From Streptomyces spinosisporus (GTDB lineage Bacteria > Actinomycetota > Actinomycetes > Streptomycetales > Streptomycetaceae): 64,000 bases of DNA. The notes under the pieces were generated by a model. The model saw only the letters and a list, made by a program, of their open reading frames with translations, searched no databases and was not told where the DNA came from. Numbering within the stretch: the stretch's first letter is position 1; every line of letters starts with the position of its first letter. The position numbers and the translations under genes are program-made. Shown here in pieces: positions 50,389-59,576 of the stretch. The stretch covers positions 310,001-374,000 of the forward strand of contig NZ_JALDAX010000006.1 in the NCBI RefSeq assembly GCF_022698145.1, read 5' to 3'.

Positions 50389-53079
50389 TCAGCGGAGTCG
50401 GCGCAGATACGGGTCGTGGGGGCGGCGCGGCACCAGACGCACCCGTGCGTCCAGCACGGTCACTCCGCCGGGTGTCGCGAGTACGGGGTTGAAGTCGGCC
50501 TCGGCGAGCTGCGGAAGTTCGCTCGCCATCCGGGACAGCCGCAGCAGCAGCCGTTCGAGTTCTTCGAGGTCGACGGGGCGCGCGCCGTCGGCTCCGAAGA
50601 GGAGCGGGGCACAGCGCGGGGCCGTGATGAGATCGTGCACGTCGTGATCGGTGAGCGGGGCGAGCCGGGCGGCGTGGTCGGCCAGCACCTCGGTCGCCGT
50701 GCCCCCGAGACCGAACAGCACGAGTGGGCCGAAGACCTGGTCCTGGACGACTCCCGCGAACAGTTCGGTGCCGCGGTCGGCGAGCGGTTGCAGCACCACG
50801 CCCGTCAGCAGGCCGGCGAACCGGGTCTCCAGGTCCCGGAAAGCGGCGCGCACCTGGGCGTCGCCCCGCAGGTCGAGGTGGACGGCGTGCTCGACGCTCT
50901 TGTGCAGCAGCCCGGGCCAGTGGCCCTTCATCACCACGCGTCCGTCCGCGCCCCGCAGCCGTTCGGCCGCGAGCACGGCGTCGTCCTCCGTCTCGGCCCA
51001 GGCCCACGGCGACTGCGGGATGCCGTAGCAGCCGAGGAGTTCGGCGCAGGTGCGCGGGTCGAGCCAGCCACCGTCGGGGTGTGCGTCGAGGTAGGTCTCG
51101 ACGACGGCGTGGGCGCGCTGCGTCTCGACGCCGTCGAGGACGGGGACCGAACCGGCCGGCCGGGCCAGCCAGTTGGCACGCTCGACCGCGTGGGCCAGGG
51201 CCCGCGCCGCGGCGTGAGGTTCGGCGTACGAGGGGACGGTGCCGCACTCGGCCTGCAGCAGCTCGACGGGGAGGGCCTGCTCGAGCCGTATGACGGCGAC
51301 GGGCTTCGTCCATCGGGCGGGGGCGCGGGTGAGCGCCCGGACGAGGTCGTCCCCCGTGGCCGCAGCCACCGCCGTGGGGACCAGGGCCACCAGCATGGCG
51401 TCGAAACCTCCGTGCCGCATGATCCGGTCCACGCAGTGCGCGAGCTCTTCCTCCGTGACGGCGGCGCTCGCGTCGACGGGGTTGCCGACGGCGGCACCCT
51501 CGGGCAGCTCCGCCAGCAGTTCGTCGACCAGTTGAGGGGCGGGAGCGGGCAGTGCCAGCCCCATCTCGGCGCAGGCGTCCGCCGCGAGCACGCCCGCTCC
51601 GCCCGCGTTGGTGACGATCGCGACGCGGGAGCCCGCGGGCAGCGGCTGGGAGTGCAACAGGGCTGCTGTTTCCAGGAGTTCGCCCACCGAGCGGGTGGCG
51701 GTGATGCCCGCCTGGGTGAACAGTGCCCCGCGCGTCATGGTGCGGGTGGCCGCCGCGGCGGTGTGCGAGGCGGCGGCACGCCGGCCTGCTTCGGTGCGTC
51801 CGGCGTCCACGGTCAGCACCGGTATGCGCCGTGCCACACGGCGTGCGGTCCGGGAGAAGGCGCGCGGGTTGCCGAACGACTCCAGGTGCAGCAGGGCGAG
51901 ATCGGTGCGGTGGTCGCTCTCCCACCACTGGAGCATGTCGTTGCCGCTGACGTCGTACTTGTCGCCCAGCGAGGCGAACGTGGACACGCCGATACCGAGC
52001 CGCGACAGCCCGTCCAGCAGGGCGATGCCGACGCCGCCGGACTGTACCGCCACACCGGCGGTGCCGGGGCGCGGGTGGGTGGCGGCGAAGGTCGCGTCCA
52101 GACGCAGCTGCGGGTCGGTGTTGGACACGCCCAGGCAGTTCGGCCCGACGAGCCGCATCCCGTAGGTGCGGCAGGCGGTCAAGAGCGCCTGCGCCTGCTC
52201 GGCGTCGAGCCCGGCCGTGACCACGAGCAGGGCGCGTGTCCCAGCCTTCCCGCACTCCTCGGCCACCTGGGCCACGCCCTCGGCGGGTACGGCGACCACG
52301 ACGAGGTCCGGCGCCACGGGCAGGGCGCTGACGGAGGGGTGGCTGGGCACTCCGAGGATGGAGGTCGCGGCGGGGTTCACGGCGAACAGGCGGCGCGTGT
52401 AGCCGCCTGCCTTCAGATGGTGCAGGATCGCGCGGCCCACCGACCCCGGTGTGCGCCCGGCGCCGACGACGGCGACCGACTTGGGCCGCAGCAGCGGCTG
52501 GAGACTGGCCACGTCGGCGGCCCGTCCGCGTTCCTCCACCGCCGAGAGGTAGGTGTCGTCCTGGGCGAGTTCGATGGTGCAGCGCACCTCGGGTCCCTCG
52601 AACCGCCGGGCCGTGTGCAGGCCGAGGTCGGCGAAGAGGCGGAGCACCTCGCGGTTCTCGCTCAGCGCGTCCGCGGCGAAGGCCGTGATGCCGTCCGCAC
52701 GCGCGGCGGACACGAGGTGTTCGACGAGGAGCGTGCCCACCCCGCGGTGGTGCAGCCCCTCGGCGACCGCGATGGACATGTCGGCCTCGGTTACGGTGCC
52801 GCCGGTGTCGTACTCGGCGAGAGCGATGACCTGGCCCGAGCGTTCGGCGAGCAGCGCCCGGTATCCGGGGCGCGGGGCGGCGCAGGCGCGGTCGGCGGCC
52901 ATCTCGGCCGAGCGGCGGCTCACGCCGAAGAACCTCAACCGCAGGTTCTCCGGTGACATCTCCTCGTAGAGCCCCTGCAGTTGTTCGTGGTCTCCGGCCG
53001 CCACGGGACGGATGCACACGGTGGTGCCGTCCGCCAGCAGGGCGTGGACCGGGGGGCCACTGCGCTTGTCGTCCGTCAT
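50389..53079 (-). CDS. GNAT acetyltransferase fused to ADP-forming acyl-CoA ligase
   Basis: The protein is 896 residues long. Residues 10-165 form a GNAT domain (VCIRPVAAGDHEQLQGLYEEMSPENLRLRFFG, then HHRGVGTLLVEHLV for acetyl-CoA binding). Residues 180-310 form the CoA-binding domain (LLRPKSVAVVGAGRTPGSVGRAILHHL), then come succinyl-CoA-ligase-like domains (AIVTNAGGAGVLAADACAEMG) and an ATP-grasp domain from about residue 660 (DDAVLAAERLRGADGRVVMKGHWPGLLHKS). It could make acetate plus ATP from acetyl-CoA, or acetylate proteins with the ligase part as sensor. It leads the operon with a CBS gene and the flavodoxin gene. Confidence 0.9.
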   Translation of the reverse strand: MTDDKRSGPPVHALLADGTTVCIRPVAAGDHEQLQGLYEEMSPENLRLRFFGVSRRSAEMAADRACAAPRPGYRALLAERSGQVIALAEYDTGGTVTEADMSIAVAEGLHHRGVGTLLVEHLVSAARADGITAFAADALSENREVLRLFADLGLHTARRFEGPEVRCTIELAQDDTYLSAVEERGRAADVASLQPLLRPKSVAVVGAGRTPGSVGRAILHHLKAGGYTRRLFAVNPAATSILGVPSHPSVSALPVAPDLVVVAVPAEGVAQVAEECGKAGTRALLVVTAGLDAEQAQALLTACRTYGMRLVGPNCLGVSNTDPQLRLDATFAATHPRPGTAGVAVQSGGVGIALLDGLSRLGIGVSTFASLGDKYDVSGNDMLQWWESDHRTDLALLHLESFGNPRAFSRTARRVARRIPVLTVDAGRTEAGRRAAASHTAAAATRTMTRGALFTQAGITATRSVGELLETAALLHSQPLPAGSRVAIVTNAGGAGVLAADACAEMGLALPAPAPQLVDELLAELPEGAAVGNPVDASAAVTEEELAHCVDRIMRHGGFDAMLVALVPTAVAAATGDDLVRALTRAPARWTKPVAVIRLEQALPVELLQAECGTVPSYAEPHAAARALAHAVERANWLARPAGSVPVLDGVETQRAHAVVETYLDAHPDGGWLDPRTCAELLGCYGIPQSPWAWAETEDDAVLAAERLRGADGRVVMKGHWPGLLHKSVEHAVHLDLRGDAQVRAAFRDLETRFAGLLTGVVLQPLADRGTELFAGVVQDQVFGPLVLFGLGGTATEVLADHAARLAPLTDHDVHDLITAPRCAPLLFGADGARPVDLEELERLLLRLSRMASELPQLAEADFNPVLATPGGVTVLDARVRLVPRRPHDPYLRRLR

Positions 53080-53163
53080 CGCCCGTCTCCTCCAAGTGTT
53101 TGTTCACTTCGAGCGTCCAGCGGAAGGAGGCGGGGTCCCATGGGCTGACCGGCGGTGACGAGG

Positions 53164-53177
53164 GGGCCGGTCGGCCC
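53164..53177. promoter_or_regulatory. DevR/OsdR-like palindrome upstream of the acyltransferase operon
   Basis: GGGCCG-GT-CGGCCC, perfect 6-bp arms, 84 bp before the start at 53079, in the 241-bp gap that otherwise holds no gene. Confidence 0.72.
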
Positions 53178-53320
53178 TCGGTGTCCAGGGGTGGGAGGAG
53201 TGGCGGTCCTGCCGATCGTCCGGCCGCCACTTCCACCGATTGCAGACTCGGCGGGGACGCCCGCCGCTGCGACGTACCAAGGCCGAACATGGCGGAGACG
53301 TCAGAACGGTGCTGGGCCTG

Positions 53321-54157
53321 TCATCGTTGCTCGCCCGGTTCAGGTCTCTCGGGGGAGCCCACGGCGGAGTCGGTGTCGTCGGCCACGTCGAACACGCTCT
53401 GGCGCAGTGCCCAGATCGCTCCGTCGAGTTCGGCCACGCCGTGCATCAGCCGTTCCCGCGCGGGTCCCTCGCCGATCATCGCGGCGGTGCCGTGCAGATC
53501 CAGTCCGGCATCGAAGATCTTGCGCACCACGCTGTCGCGCAGGCCGGCGGCAATACGGTCCCGCTCCCGGGTCAGGGAGACTTCCGCCTGCAACGCGGCG
53601 TTGGCCATCAGCGAGCCCCTGATCCGGTCCCGCAGACCGTGGGCGGCCACCGCGATCAGCACGCTGAGCGCACTCCAGAGCACCACGCGCCGGGCAACGA
53701 CCGCACCCGGCGTCGCCTGAGCGATCGACGTCACGGCCTGGACGGCCACCACCGCCACCACGACACACGCCGACTCCCACCGGCGATGGAAGAGCACCGA
53801 CCAGATCAGCGGAACCAGCAGCACCAGGCCCACGCCGGAGGCCACGCCCGAGGCCAGGATCAGCTCCATGACGGAGAGGGTGTAGAGCAACGGCACCAGG
53901 ACCGGGGTCCACGTAGGCAGCCGCTGCCAGGGCAGAAGGAAGGCCCCCGCGCACGCGACCAGAAGGGTCACGCTCGCCGCGTACTCCGGCCACGACCGCA
54001 CGTCCCCGTGCGGCACCAGCACACTGACCGCGACGACCAGGGCGACGAGCCCGAACGGCACGGCCCTGGAGGCCAGGCCGGGCTGCCGGAACTGCCAGCC
54101 GGCGCCGTCGCCGTCCTCATCGACCAGTGCCGGCCAGGGTTCGGTCGGAGATTCCAC
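53321..54157 (-). CDS. degenerate membrane sensor kinase: no H-box histidine, no ATPase domain
   Basis: The start is GTG 54157, giving 278 residues. Residues 33-175 hold five or six hydrophobic helices. Residues 190-255 form a HisKA_3-like dimerisation helix pair: LTRERDRIAAGLRDSVVRKIFDAGLDLHG corresponds to the ER-RIA--LHD-VVQ-LF--GL box of NarX/DevS kinases, but the phospho-accepting His is Arg207. After a second helix (ELDGAIWALRQSVFD) the protein ends in a short acidic tail; the HATPase domain is missing. It cannot be a working kinase by itself. It may act as a dimer partner or be a relic of the DevS/OsdK-like sensor. Confidence 0.78.
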   Translation of the reverse strand: MESPTEPWPALVDEDGDGAGWQFRQPGLASRAVPFGLVALVVAVSVLVPHGDVRSWPEYAASVTLLVACAGAFLLPWQRLPTWTPVLVPLLYTLSVMELILASGVASGVGLVLLVPLIWSVLFHRRWESACVVVAVVAVQAVTSIAQATPGAVVARRVVLWSALSVLIAVAAHGLRDRIRGSLMANAALQAEVSLTRERDRIAAGLRDSVVRKIFDAGLDLHGTAAMIGEGPARERLMHGVAELDGAIWALRQSVFDVADDTDSAVGSPERPEPGEQR

Positions 54158-54336
54158 AGCGCACCCCCGCAGGGCTGAAGGACACAAAGGCCTCACGGGA
54201 AGACATGTGTGACCGTGCGTATCGTATCCACGCGCACCACCGTGGGCAGCCGAGCTTGACCAGGGCGAGCGGGGACAGTACAGGCAGCACGGTGCGGGGT
54301 GCGCGGTGCCGGGTGCGCGAGCCAGAGCCGCTCTCC

Positions 54337-54801
54337 TCAGCCGCGCGCTCCGCTGCCGCAGGGCGCGTAGAGGTCCAGCAGCCGGGTGCGGGCCGCGTTG
54401 AGCCGGCGGGCCACGGCCTCCCCGACCCAGAGGGTGATCGAGCGGCCCATCTCGGGATCCGCCTCGCACATCCGCCGTACGGCCTCGGCGTCGAACTCGT
54501 GGGCCCGCACCGGGCCGACCGTCCGGGCGCCGAACCGCCACCGGTGCGGCTGGTACAGCCAGGACCAGCCGAGGAGTTCGCCGGGACCCACCGTGTCGAT
54601 GACGGCGGCGCGCCGTCCGGGCACGTGCATGTCGAGGGAGACGGTGCCCGACTCGATGATCCAGAAGTGATCGGCCCGGCCTCCCTCGTCGAACAGCCGG
54701 GTGTCCGGCGGATAGCGCACGTCGTGCGCCATGCCCATGAGCCTGCCCCGGTACACGGCGGGAAGCTTCCTGGTGGTGCGGGGCGTAATCGCGGTGGTCA
54801 T
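54337..54801 (-). CDS. single cyclic-nucleotide-binding-domain protein
   Basis: The 154-residue protein has GAAGGAGG before its ATG. It is one cNMP-binding beta roll (LFDEGGRADHFWIIESGTVSLDMHVPGRRAAVIDTVGPGELLGWSWL) and a C-terminal helix (VARRLNAARTRLLDLYAPCG), without the DNA-binding HTH of Crp. The phosphate cassette is GELLGWSWLYQPHRWRFGA, which keeps the Glu and a candidate Arg. Similar free CNB proteins precede group 3 hydrogenase genes in actinobacteria, which fits the hydrogenase scars nearby. Its paralogue is at 59577. Confidence 0.85.
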   Translation of the reverse strand: MTTAITPRTTRKLPAVYRGRLMGMAHDVRYPPDTRLFDEGGRADHFWIIESGTVSLDMHVPGRRAAVIDTVGPGELLGWSWLYQPHRWRFGARTVGPVRAHEFDAEAVRRMCEADPEMGRSITLWVGEAVARRLNAARTRLLDLYAPCGSGARG

Positions 54802-54891
54802 GGCTGCGCCTCCTTCTGTGCCGGACCGGCGCGGCGGTCGTCGCGAGGACGTCGCCTGTTTCAGCGTCGGTCACGGCCGGACACACCACAT

Positions 54892-54929
54892 GGGCCGATC
54901 GGTCCCCGTCACGAGGGCCGACGGGGCCC
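54892..54929. promoter_or_regulatory. two DevR/OsdR-like boxes upstream of the CNB gene
   Basis: GGGCCG-AT-CGGTCC at 54892-54905 (one change) and GGGCC-GACGG-GGCCC at 54915-54929 (arms kept, wider spacing), 90-128 bp before the start at 54801. Confidence 0.6.
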
Positions 54930-54965
54930 TGCGGCAGCGGGACGACCACCGCGGGCCCCCGCAGG

Positions 54966-57350
54966 TCAGCCGTTCCAGGTCCAGTCAGCGACCTCCGGCA
55001 GATCCGTGCCGTGGGCCCGGATCCAGTCGTGGTGGCGCTGGCGGGCGTCCTCCATGCGCTGGCGTACGGCCGCAGCACGCACCGCCAGCCCGGGCACCCG
55101 GTCGATGACGTCCATGACCAGCCGGTAGCGGTCGAGGTCGTTGCGGACGACCATGTCGAACGGCGTGGTCGTGGTGCCGGACTCCTTGTAGCCGCGTACA
55201 TGCAGGTTCTGGTGGCCGGTGCGGCGGTAGGCGAGGCGGTGGATCAGCCAGGGGTAGCCGTGGTACGCGAAGATCACCGGCTTGTTCGTCGTGAACAGGC
55301 CGTCGTACTCGAAGTCGCTCATCCCGTGCGGGTGTTCCTCGCGCGGCATCAGCCGGGCCATGTCGACGACGTTGACGACGCGGACCGCGAGGTCGGGCAG
55401 GTGGCGTCGAAGCAGCTGGGCCGCGGCCAGCACCTCCTGTGTGGGTACGTCGCCGGCGCAGGCGAGGACCACGTCGGGTTCGCCGCCGTTCTCGCTGCCC
55501 GCCCAGTCCCAGACGCCGGCCCCGCGGGCGCAGTGGGCGCGGGCCTGGTCCATCGACAGCCAGTCGAAGCAGGGCTGCTTGCCCGCCACGATCACGTTCA
55601 CGTAGTCACGGCTGTGCAGCGCGTGGTCCGCGACCGAGAGCAGTGTGTTGGCGTCCGGCGGGAGGTAGACCCGTACGACCTCGGGGCTCTTGTTGAGGAC
55701 GTGGTCGACGAAGCCGGGGTCCTGGTGGGAGAAGCCGTTGTGGTCCTGGCGCCACACGTGCGAGGTCAGCAGATAGTTGAGGGAGGCGATCGGGGCGCGC
55801 CAGGGCAGCCGCCGGGAGGTGCGCAGCCACTTGATGTGCTGGTTGACCATGGAGTCGACGATGTGCACGAAGGCCTCGTAGCAGGAGAACAGGCCGTGCC
55901 TGCCGGTGAGCAGATAGCCCTCCAGCCAGCCCTGGCAGGTGTGTTCGGAGAGGATCTCCATCACGCGCCCGTGCCGGTCGAGGTGCTCGTCCACCGGCAG
56001 GAGCTCGGCCTGCCAGGCCTTGCCGCTGGCGTCGAAGACGGCCTGCAGCCGGTTGGAGGCGGTCTCGTCGGGGCCGACGACGCGGAAGTCGCGGCGGGCC
56101 GAGGTGTCCTCCATGACCTTTTCGAGGAGGTCGCCTAGGATGCGGGTGGGCTCGTGCAGGGTTGTGCCGGGCTTGTCGACGGGTACGGCGAACCGGTCGA
56201 GATCGGGGCGGGGCAGGTCGCGCACGAGCAGGCCGCCGTTGGCGTGCGGGGTGCCGCCCAGGCGGCGCGCGCCCTCGGGGACGCAGGCGAGGACGTCGGC
56301 GACGGGACGGCCGTCGGCGTCGAAGAGCTCCTCGGGGCGGTACGAGCGCAGCCACCGCTCCAGCTGCCGAAGGTGCTCGGGGTTGTCGCGTACGCCGGCC
56401 AGCGGGACCTGGTGGGCGCGCCAGGTGCCCTCGACGGGCAGACCGTCGACCTCGGCGGGTCCGGTCCAGCCCTTGGGGGTGCGCAGCACGATCACGGGCC
56501 AGTGCGAGCGCTGCGCCACACCGTCCTCACGGGCCGACTTCTGCAGCAGCGCGATGTGCTCCAGAGCGGTGTCCATCGCCCGCGCCATCGCGCGGTGCAC
56601 CGTGGCCGGGTCGTCGCCGCTGACGTGGATCGGCACGTGCCCGTAGCCGCGCAGCAGCTCGTCGAGTTCGTGCTCGGGCAGCCGGGACAGGACCGTAGGG
56701 TTGGCGATCTTGTAGCCGTTGAGGTGGAGGATCGGCAGGACGGCGCCGTCGTGGACCGGGTCGAGGAATTTGTTGGAGTGCCAGGAGGCGGCCAGCGGCC
56801 CGGTCTCCGCCTCGCCGTCGCCGATCACGCAGGCGACCAGCAGGTCCGGGTTGTCGAAGGCGGCGCCGTAGGCGTGCGAGAGGGAGTAGCCCAGTTCACC
56901 GCCCTCGTGGATGGAGCCGGGGGTCTCCGGCGCCACATGGCTCGGCACCCCGCCGGGGAAGGAGAACTGGCGGAACAGCCGCTCCATGCCGGCCTCGTCC
57001 CGGCCGACGTCCGGGTACGTCTCGCTGTACGTGCCTTCCAGCCACGAGTTCGCCACCACCGAGGGGCCGCCGTGACCGGGCCCCCAGATGCACAGGGCGT
57101 CGAGGCCGCGCGCCCTGATGACGCGGTTGAGGTGGGTGTAGACGAGGTTCAGTCCGGGCGAGGTGCCCCAGTGGCCGAGCAGTCGCGGCTTGATGTGCTC
57201 GGGCTTGAGGGGTTCACGCAGCAGCGGGTTGGCCATGAGGTAGATCTGACCGGCGGCCAGATAGTTGGCGGCGCGCCAGTGCAGATCCAGGGTGTGCAGT
57301 TCTTCGTCGGTCGGTGCGGTGCTGGTGTCCTGCTGTGCGGACTCGGGCAT
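54966..57350 (-). CDS. phosphoketolase (xylulose-5-phosphate/fructose-6-phosphate)
   Basis: This is a 794-residue thiamine-diphosphate enzyme of normal length. Family motifs are intact: AANYLAAGQIYLMANPLL, GHWGTSPGLNLVYTHLNRVI, the signature EGGELGYSLSHAYGAAFDNP, the ThDP motif IGDGEAETGPLAASWHSNKFL, and SHQDPGFVDHVLNK in the second half. It splits xylulose-5-P or fructose-6-P with phosphate to acetyl-phosphate, giving an ATP source independent of respiration. The gene has its own leader of about 115 bp after the terminator at 57466; no clear DevR-like box was found there. Confidence 0.94.
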   Translation of the reverse strand: MPESAQQDTSTAPTDEELHTLDLHWRAANYLAAGQIYLMANPLLREPLKPEHIKPRLLGHWGTSPGLNLVYTHLNRVIRARGLDALCIWGPGHGGPSVVANSWLEGTYSETYPDVGRDEAGMERLFRQFSFPGGVPSHVAPETPGSIHEGGELGYSLSHAYGAAFDNPDLLVACVIGDGEAETGPLAASWHSNKFLDPVHDGAVLPILHLNGYKIANPTVLSRLPEHELDELLRGYGHVPIHVSGDDPATVHRAMARAMDTALEHIALLQKSAREDGVAQRSHWPVIVLRTPKGWTGPAEVDGLPVEGTWRAHQVPLAGVRDNPEHLRQLERWLRSYRPEELFDADGRPVADVLACVPEGARRLGGTPHANGGLLVRDLPRPDLDRFAVPVDKPGTTLHEPTRILGDLLEKVMEDTSARRDFRVVGPDETASNRLQAVFDASGKAWQAELLPVDEHLDRHGRVMEILSEHTCQGWLEGYLLTGRHGLFSCYEAFVHIVDSMVNQHIKWLRTSRRLPWRAPIASLNYLLTSHVWRQDHNGFSHQDPGFVDHVLNKSPEVVRVYLPPDANTLLSVADHALHSRDYVNVIVAGKQPCFDWLSMDQARAHCARGAGVWDWAGSENGGEPDVVLACAGDVPTQEVLAAAQLLRRHLPDLAVRVVNVVDMARLMPREEHPHGMSDFEYDGLFTTNKPVIFAYHGYPWLIHRLAYRRTGHQNLHVRGYKESGTTTTPFDMVVRNDLDRYRLVMDVIDRVPGLAVRAAAVRQRMEDARQRHHDWIRAHGTDLPEVADWTWNG

Positions 57351-57465
57351 CGGAGGCTCCGGAAGTCATCGACGTGGGTCAACGGGCAAGGGAAGCGGCA
57401 CGGCCGGCAGGAGGAGACGGCGTTGCCGCGCATAACGTAGGAGAAAGAGCTGCCGCGCGAGTGCA

Positions 57466-57505
57466 CCCGGTGGTCGTTCCAACGGTAGGGGGAACGACCA
57501 CCGGG
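57466..57505 (-). terminator. strong hairpin terminator after the USP pair
   Basis: CCCGGTGGTCGTTCC at 57466-57480 pairs perfectly with GGAACGACCACCGGG at 57491-57505 around a 10-nt loop. It lies 46 bp past the stop of the USP gene and before the phosphoketolase gene. There is no T tract, which is normal in high-GC actinobacteria. Confidence 0.85.
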
Positions 57506-57550
57506 CGCAGGAGAGATCGCGCCTTTCGACCGGTTCCTGTCGGTAAGGGT

Positions 57551-58435
57551 TCACTGCATCGGCGCCCTTTGCGGCACCACGGCGACGGGACAGGCGGAGT
57601 GGTGCAGCACCGCGTGTGCGACGCGGCCGAGCTGGAGTCCGAAGGGCCCTTCGCGGCGCTTGGCCCCGACCACCAGGAGGTCGGCCTGGCGCGAGAGGTC
57701 CGCCAGCACCCGGCGGGCAGGGCCCTCGACGGTCCGACTGCGCACGTCGACGTCCCCCGGAACGTTCTTCAGGCCCTGCTCGAGCACCTCCACGGCCCGC
57801 TCCTCGTGCAGCCGGGCGGGTTCGCCGGCCATGAGCGGGTGGTCGGTGGTCTCGTGCGCGGGGCACCGCCAGGCCCGTACGGCCTCCAGGGGCACCCCGC
57901 GCAGGCGCGCCTCGTCGACCGCGAAACGCACGGCCGGCGAGTCCGCCGTTTCCTCGCCGACCCCCAGGAGGATCCGCCCCTGGGTTCCCGGCACGGCCTG
58001 CTTGTCGTGGTTGCCGCGCAGCACGATCACCGGGCAGTCGGCCTGCGCGGCCACGGTCAGACTGACGGAGCCCAGCAGGAACTCGGTGACACCGCTGCGG
58101 CCACGGCTGCCCACCACCAGCGCGGCGGCCATCCGCCCTTCGTGCACGAGGGCGTACTGGGGTTCCTCCGGCAGCACCGCACGGATCACGTTCAGCTCCG
58201 GATGGCGGGCGAGCGCGCGTCGGGCCGCGTGGTCGACGATGTCCTGGGCGTGCACTTCCTCGGACGGCTTGCCGAAGTCCGCCGAGAGCGAGCCGCCCTC
58301 GTAGCGCTCCCAGAGCGAGGCGTACACCACCCGCAGCGGCACCCCGCGCAGCGCTGCCTCGTCGGCCGCCCAGTCCACGGCCCGCAGGCTCGGCTCCGAT
58401 ACGTCCACACCCACGGCCAGGGGAAGTTCCTTCAT
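57551..58435 (-). CDS. universal stress protein, tandem UspA domains
   Basis: This is a 294-residue protein with domain 1 PLAVGVDVSEPSLRAVDWAADEAALRG, then ALVVGSRGRSGVTEFLLGSVSLTVAAQA (full ATP loop), and domain 2 ILLGVGEETADSPAVRFAVDEARLRG, then LLVVGAKRREGPFGLQLGRVAHAVLHHSACPVAVVP. GAGGAG precedes the ATG. It lies 25 bp after the other USP gene, so the two are co-transcribed from the boxes at 59447-59508. Confidence 0.93.
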   Translation of the reverse strand: MKELPLAVGVDVSEPSLRAVDWAADEAALRGVPLRVVYASLWERYEGGSLSADFGKPSEEVHAQDIVDHAARRALARHPELNVIRAVLPEEPQYALVHEGRMAAALVVGSRGRSGVTEFLLGSVSLTVAAQADCPVIVLRGNHDKQAVPGTQGRILLGVGEETADSPAVRFAVDEARLRGVPLEAVRAWRCPAHETTDHPLMAGEPARLHEERAVEVLEQGLKNVPGDVDVRSRTVEGPARRVLADLSRQADLLVVGAKRREGPFGLQLGRVAHAVLHHSACPVAVVPQRAPMQ

Positions 58436-58460
58436 CGGTCCGGCTCCTCACGAGGCGGTG

Positions 58461-59366
58461 TCAGTGGTGGGCGACGACGGCGACGGGCGCCGCTGCGTGG
58501 TGCAGGACGGCATGCGTGACGTGTCCGATGTGGACGCCGACAGGGCTGCGGCGCACCCGGCGGCCGACCACGACCAGCGAGGCTCCGGCCGAGGCGTTGA
58601 CGACGTGCAGGGCGGGGCTGCCGAACCTGCACTCCTCGCCGACCTCGACATCGGGGTACTTCTCCCGCCAGGGGCGCAGCGCATCGGTCAGGGCAGTGGA
58701 CTCGCGCAGCGCCATCGAGTTGTGCGCCGCCAGGTCGCCCGACATTCCGTAGGCGTAATAGGGGGGCGGGTTCCAGCCGTGGACGACCCGCAGGGTCGTC
58801 CCGCGGCGCACGGCGGCGTCGAAGGCGAAGCCGAGCAGCGTCTCGTCGGGGTGCTCGGTGTCGAGGCCCAGCACGACCGGACGGAAGGGGGCCGCGGCCG
58901 AGGGAACGCCCGCCGGATCGGGTTCGTGCTCGTCGGCGGCCTGTTCGCCGGCTCGGACCAGCACGACGGGGCGTGCCGCGTGCGCGACGACAAAGAGGCC
59001 GACGGAGCCGACCATGAACCCCCCGATCCCGCCCATCGCGCGCGAGCCGAGGACGAGCAGTTCGGCCTCCTGGGCCTCCTTGGCGAGCGCCTGGGCGGGC
59101 CGGCCGGTCAGCTGTCGCGTCGTCACCTCAAGGCCGGGGTGGCGCAGTCGTACGCCCTCGGCGCTCTCGCGCGGGATGCGTTCGGTCCAGTGCTGCACCG
59201 TCTCGCCGCCGACCAGCGGGGCCTGCGCCATGGGGTGCGGGACCGGCTCCCAGACATGAACGATCCTGAGCGGCAGGCCGCGCAGTGTCGCCTCGCGGGC
59301 CGCCCACTCCACCGCGGCGCGGCTCTCGGTCGAGCCGTCCAGACCTGCGACAACGGTGCGCACCAT
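58461..59366 (-). CDS. universal stress protein, tandem UspA domains
   Basis: The 301-residue protein has domain 1 RTVVAGLDGSTESRAAVEWAAREATLRG with the loop LLVLGSRAMGGIGGFMVGSVGLFVV, and domain 2 VVLGLDTEHPDETLLGFAFDAAVRRG with the loop LVVVGRRVRRSPVGVHIGHVTHAVLHHAAAPVAVV. It is most similar to the USP at 45514, sharing the EQAADEHEPD linker type. AGGAGG precedes the ATG. Confidence 0.93.
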   Translation of the reverse strand: MVRTVVAGLDGSTESRAAVEWAAREATLRGLPLRIVHVWEPVPHPMAQAPLVGGETVQHWTERIPRESAEGVRLRHPGLEVTTRQLTGRPAQALAKEAQEAELLVLGSRAMGGIGGFMVGSVGLFVVAHAARPVVLVRAGEQAADEHEPDPAGVPSAAAPFRPVVLGLDTEHPDETLLGFAFDAAVRRGTTLRVVHGWNPPPYYAYGMSGDLAAHNSMALRESTALTDALRPWREKYPDVEVGEECRFGSPALHVVNASAGASLVVVGRRVRRSPVGVHIGHVTHAVLHHAAAPVAVVAHH

Positions 59367-59446
59367 GGTTCGCCTCCTGATCGGTACCTGACTTCAGCGT
59401 GCGTTCTCGGGGAGCCGGTACGGCAGGGGCCGCAGGTCCCGGACCG

Positions 59447-59508
59447 GGGCCGACCGGCCCCCGGGGGCGCGGGCCGCCGGACGGCCCGTTCACGGGGCCG
59501 AGTGGCCC
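59447..59508. promoter_or_regulatory. two DevR/OsdR-like boxes between USP and CNB genes
   Basis: GGGCCG-AC-CGGCCC at 59447-59460 has perfect arms and is 80 bp from the USP start. GGGCCG-AG-TGGCCC at 59495-59508 differs at one base and is 68 bp from the CNB start. Each probably serves one direction. Confidence 0.72.
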
Positions 59509-59576
59509 CTGGTTCCGCGAAGGCGACGGGACCACGCTGGCAGTGGGATGTCCGTACGCCTTACTGGAGGCCCGTC

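Noticed and set aside
49618..53290. Two open frames of over 1100 codons on opposite strands
   Set aside because: Their translations are low-complexity Arg/Gly/Gln strings; the real gene is the minus-strand acyltransferase-ligase at 50389-53079, plus the CBS and flavodoxin genes.
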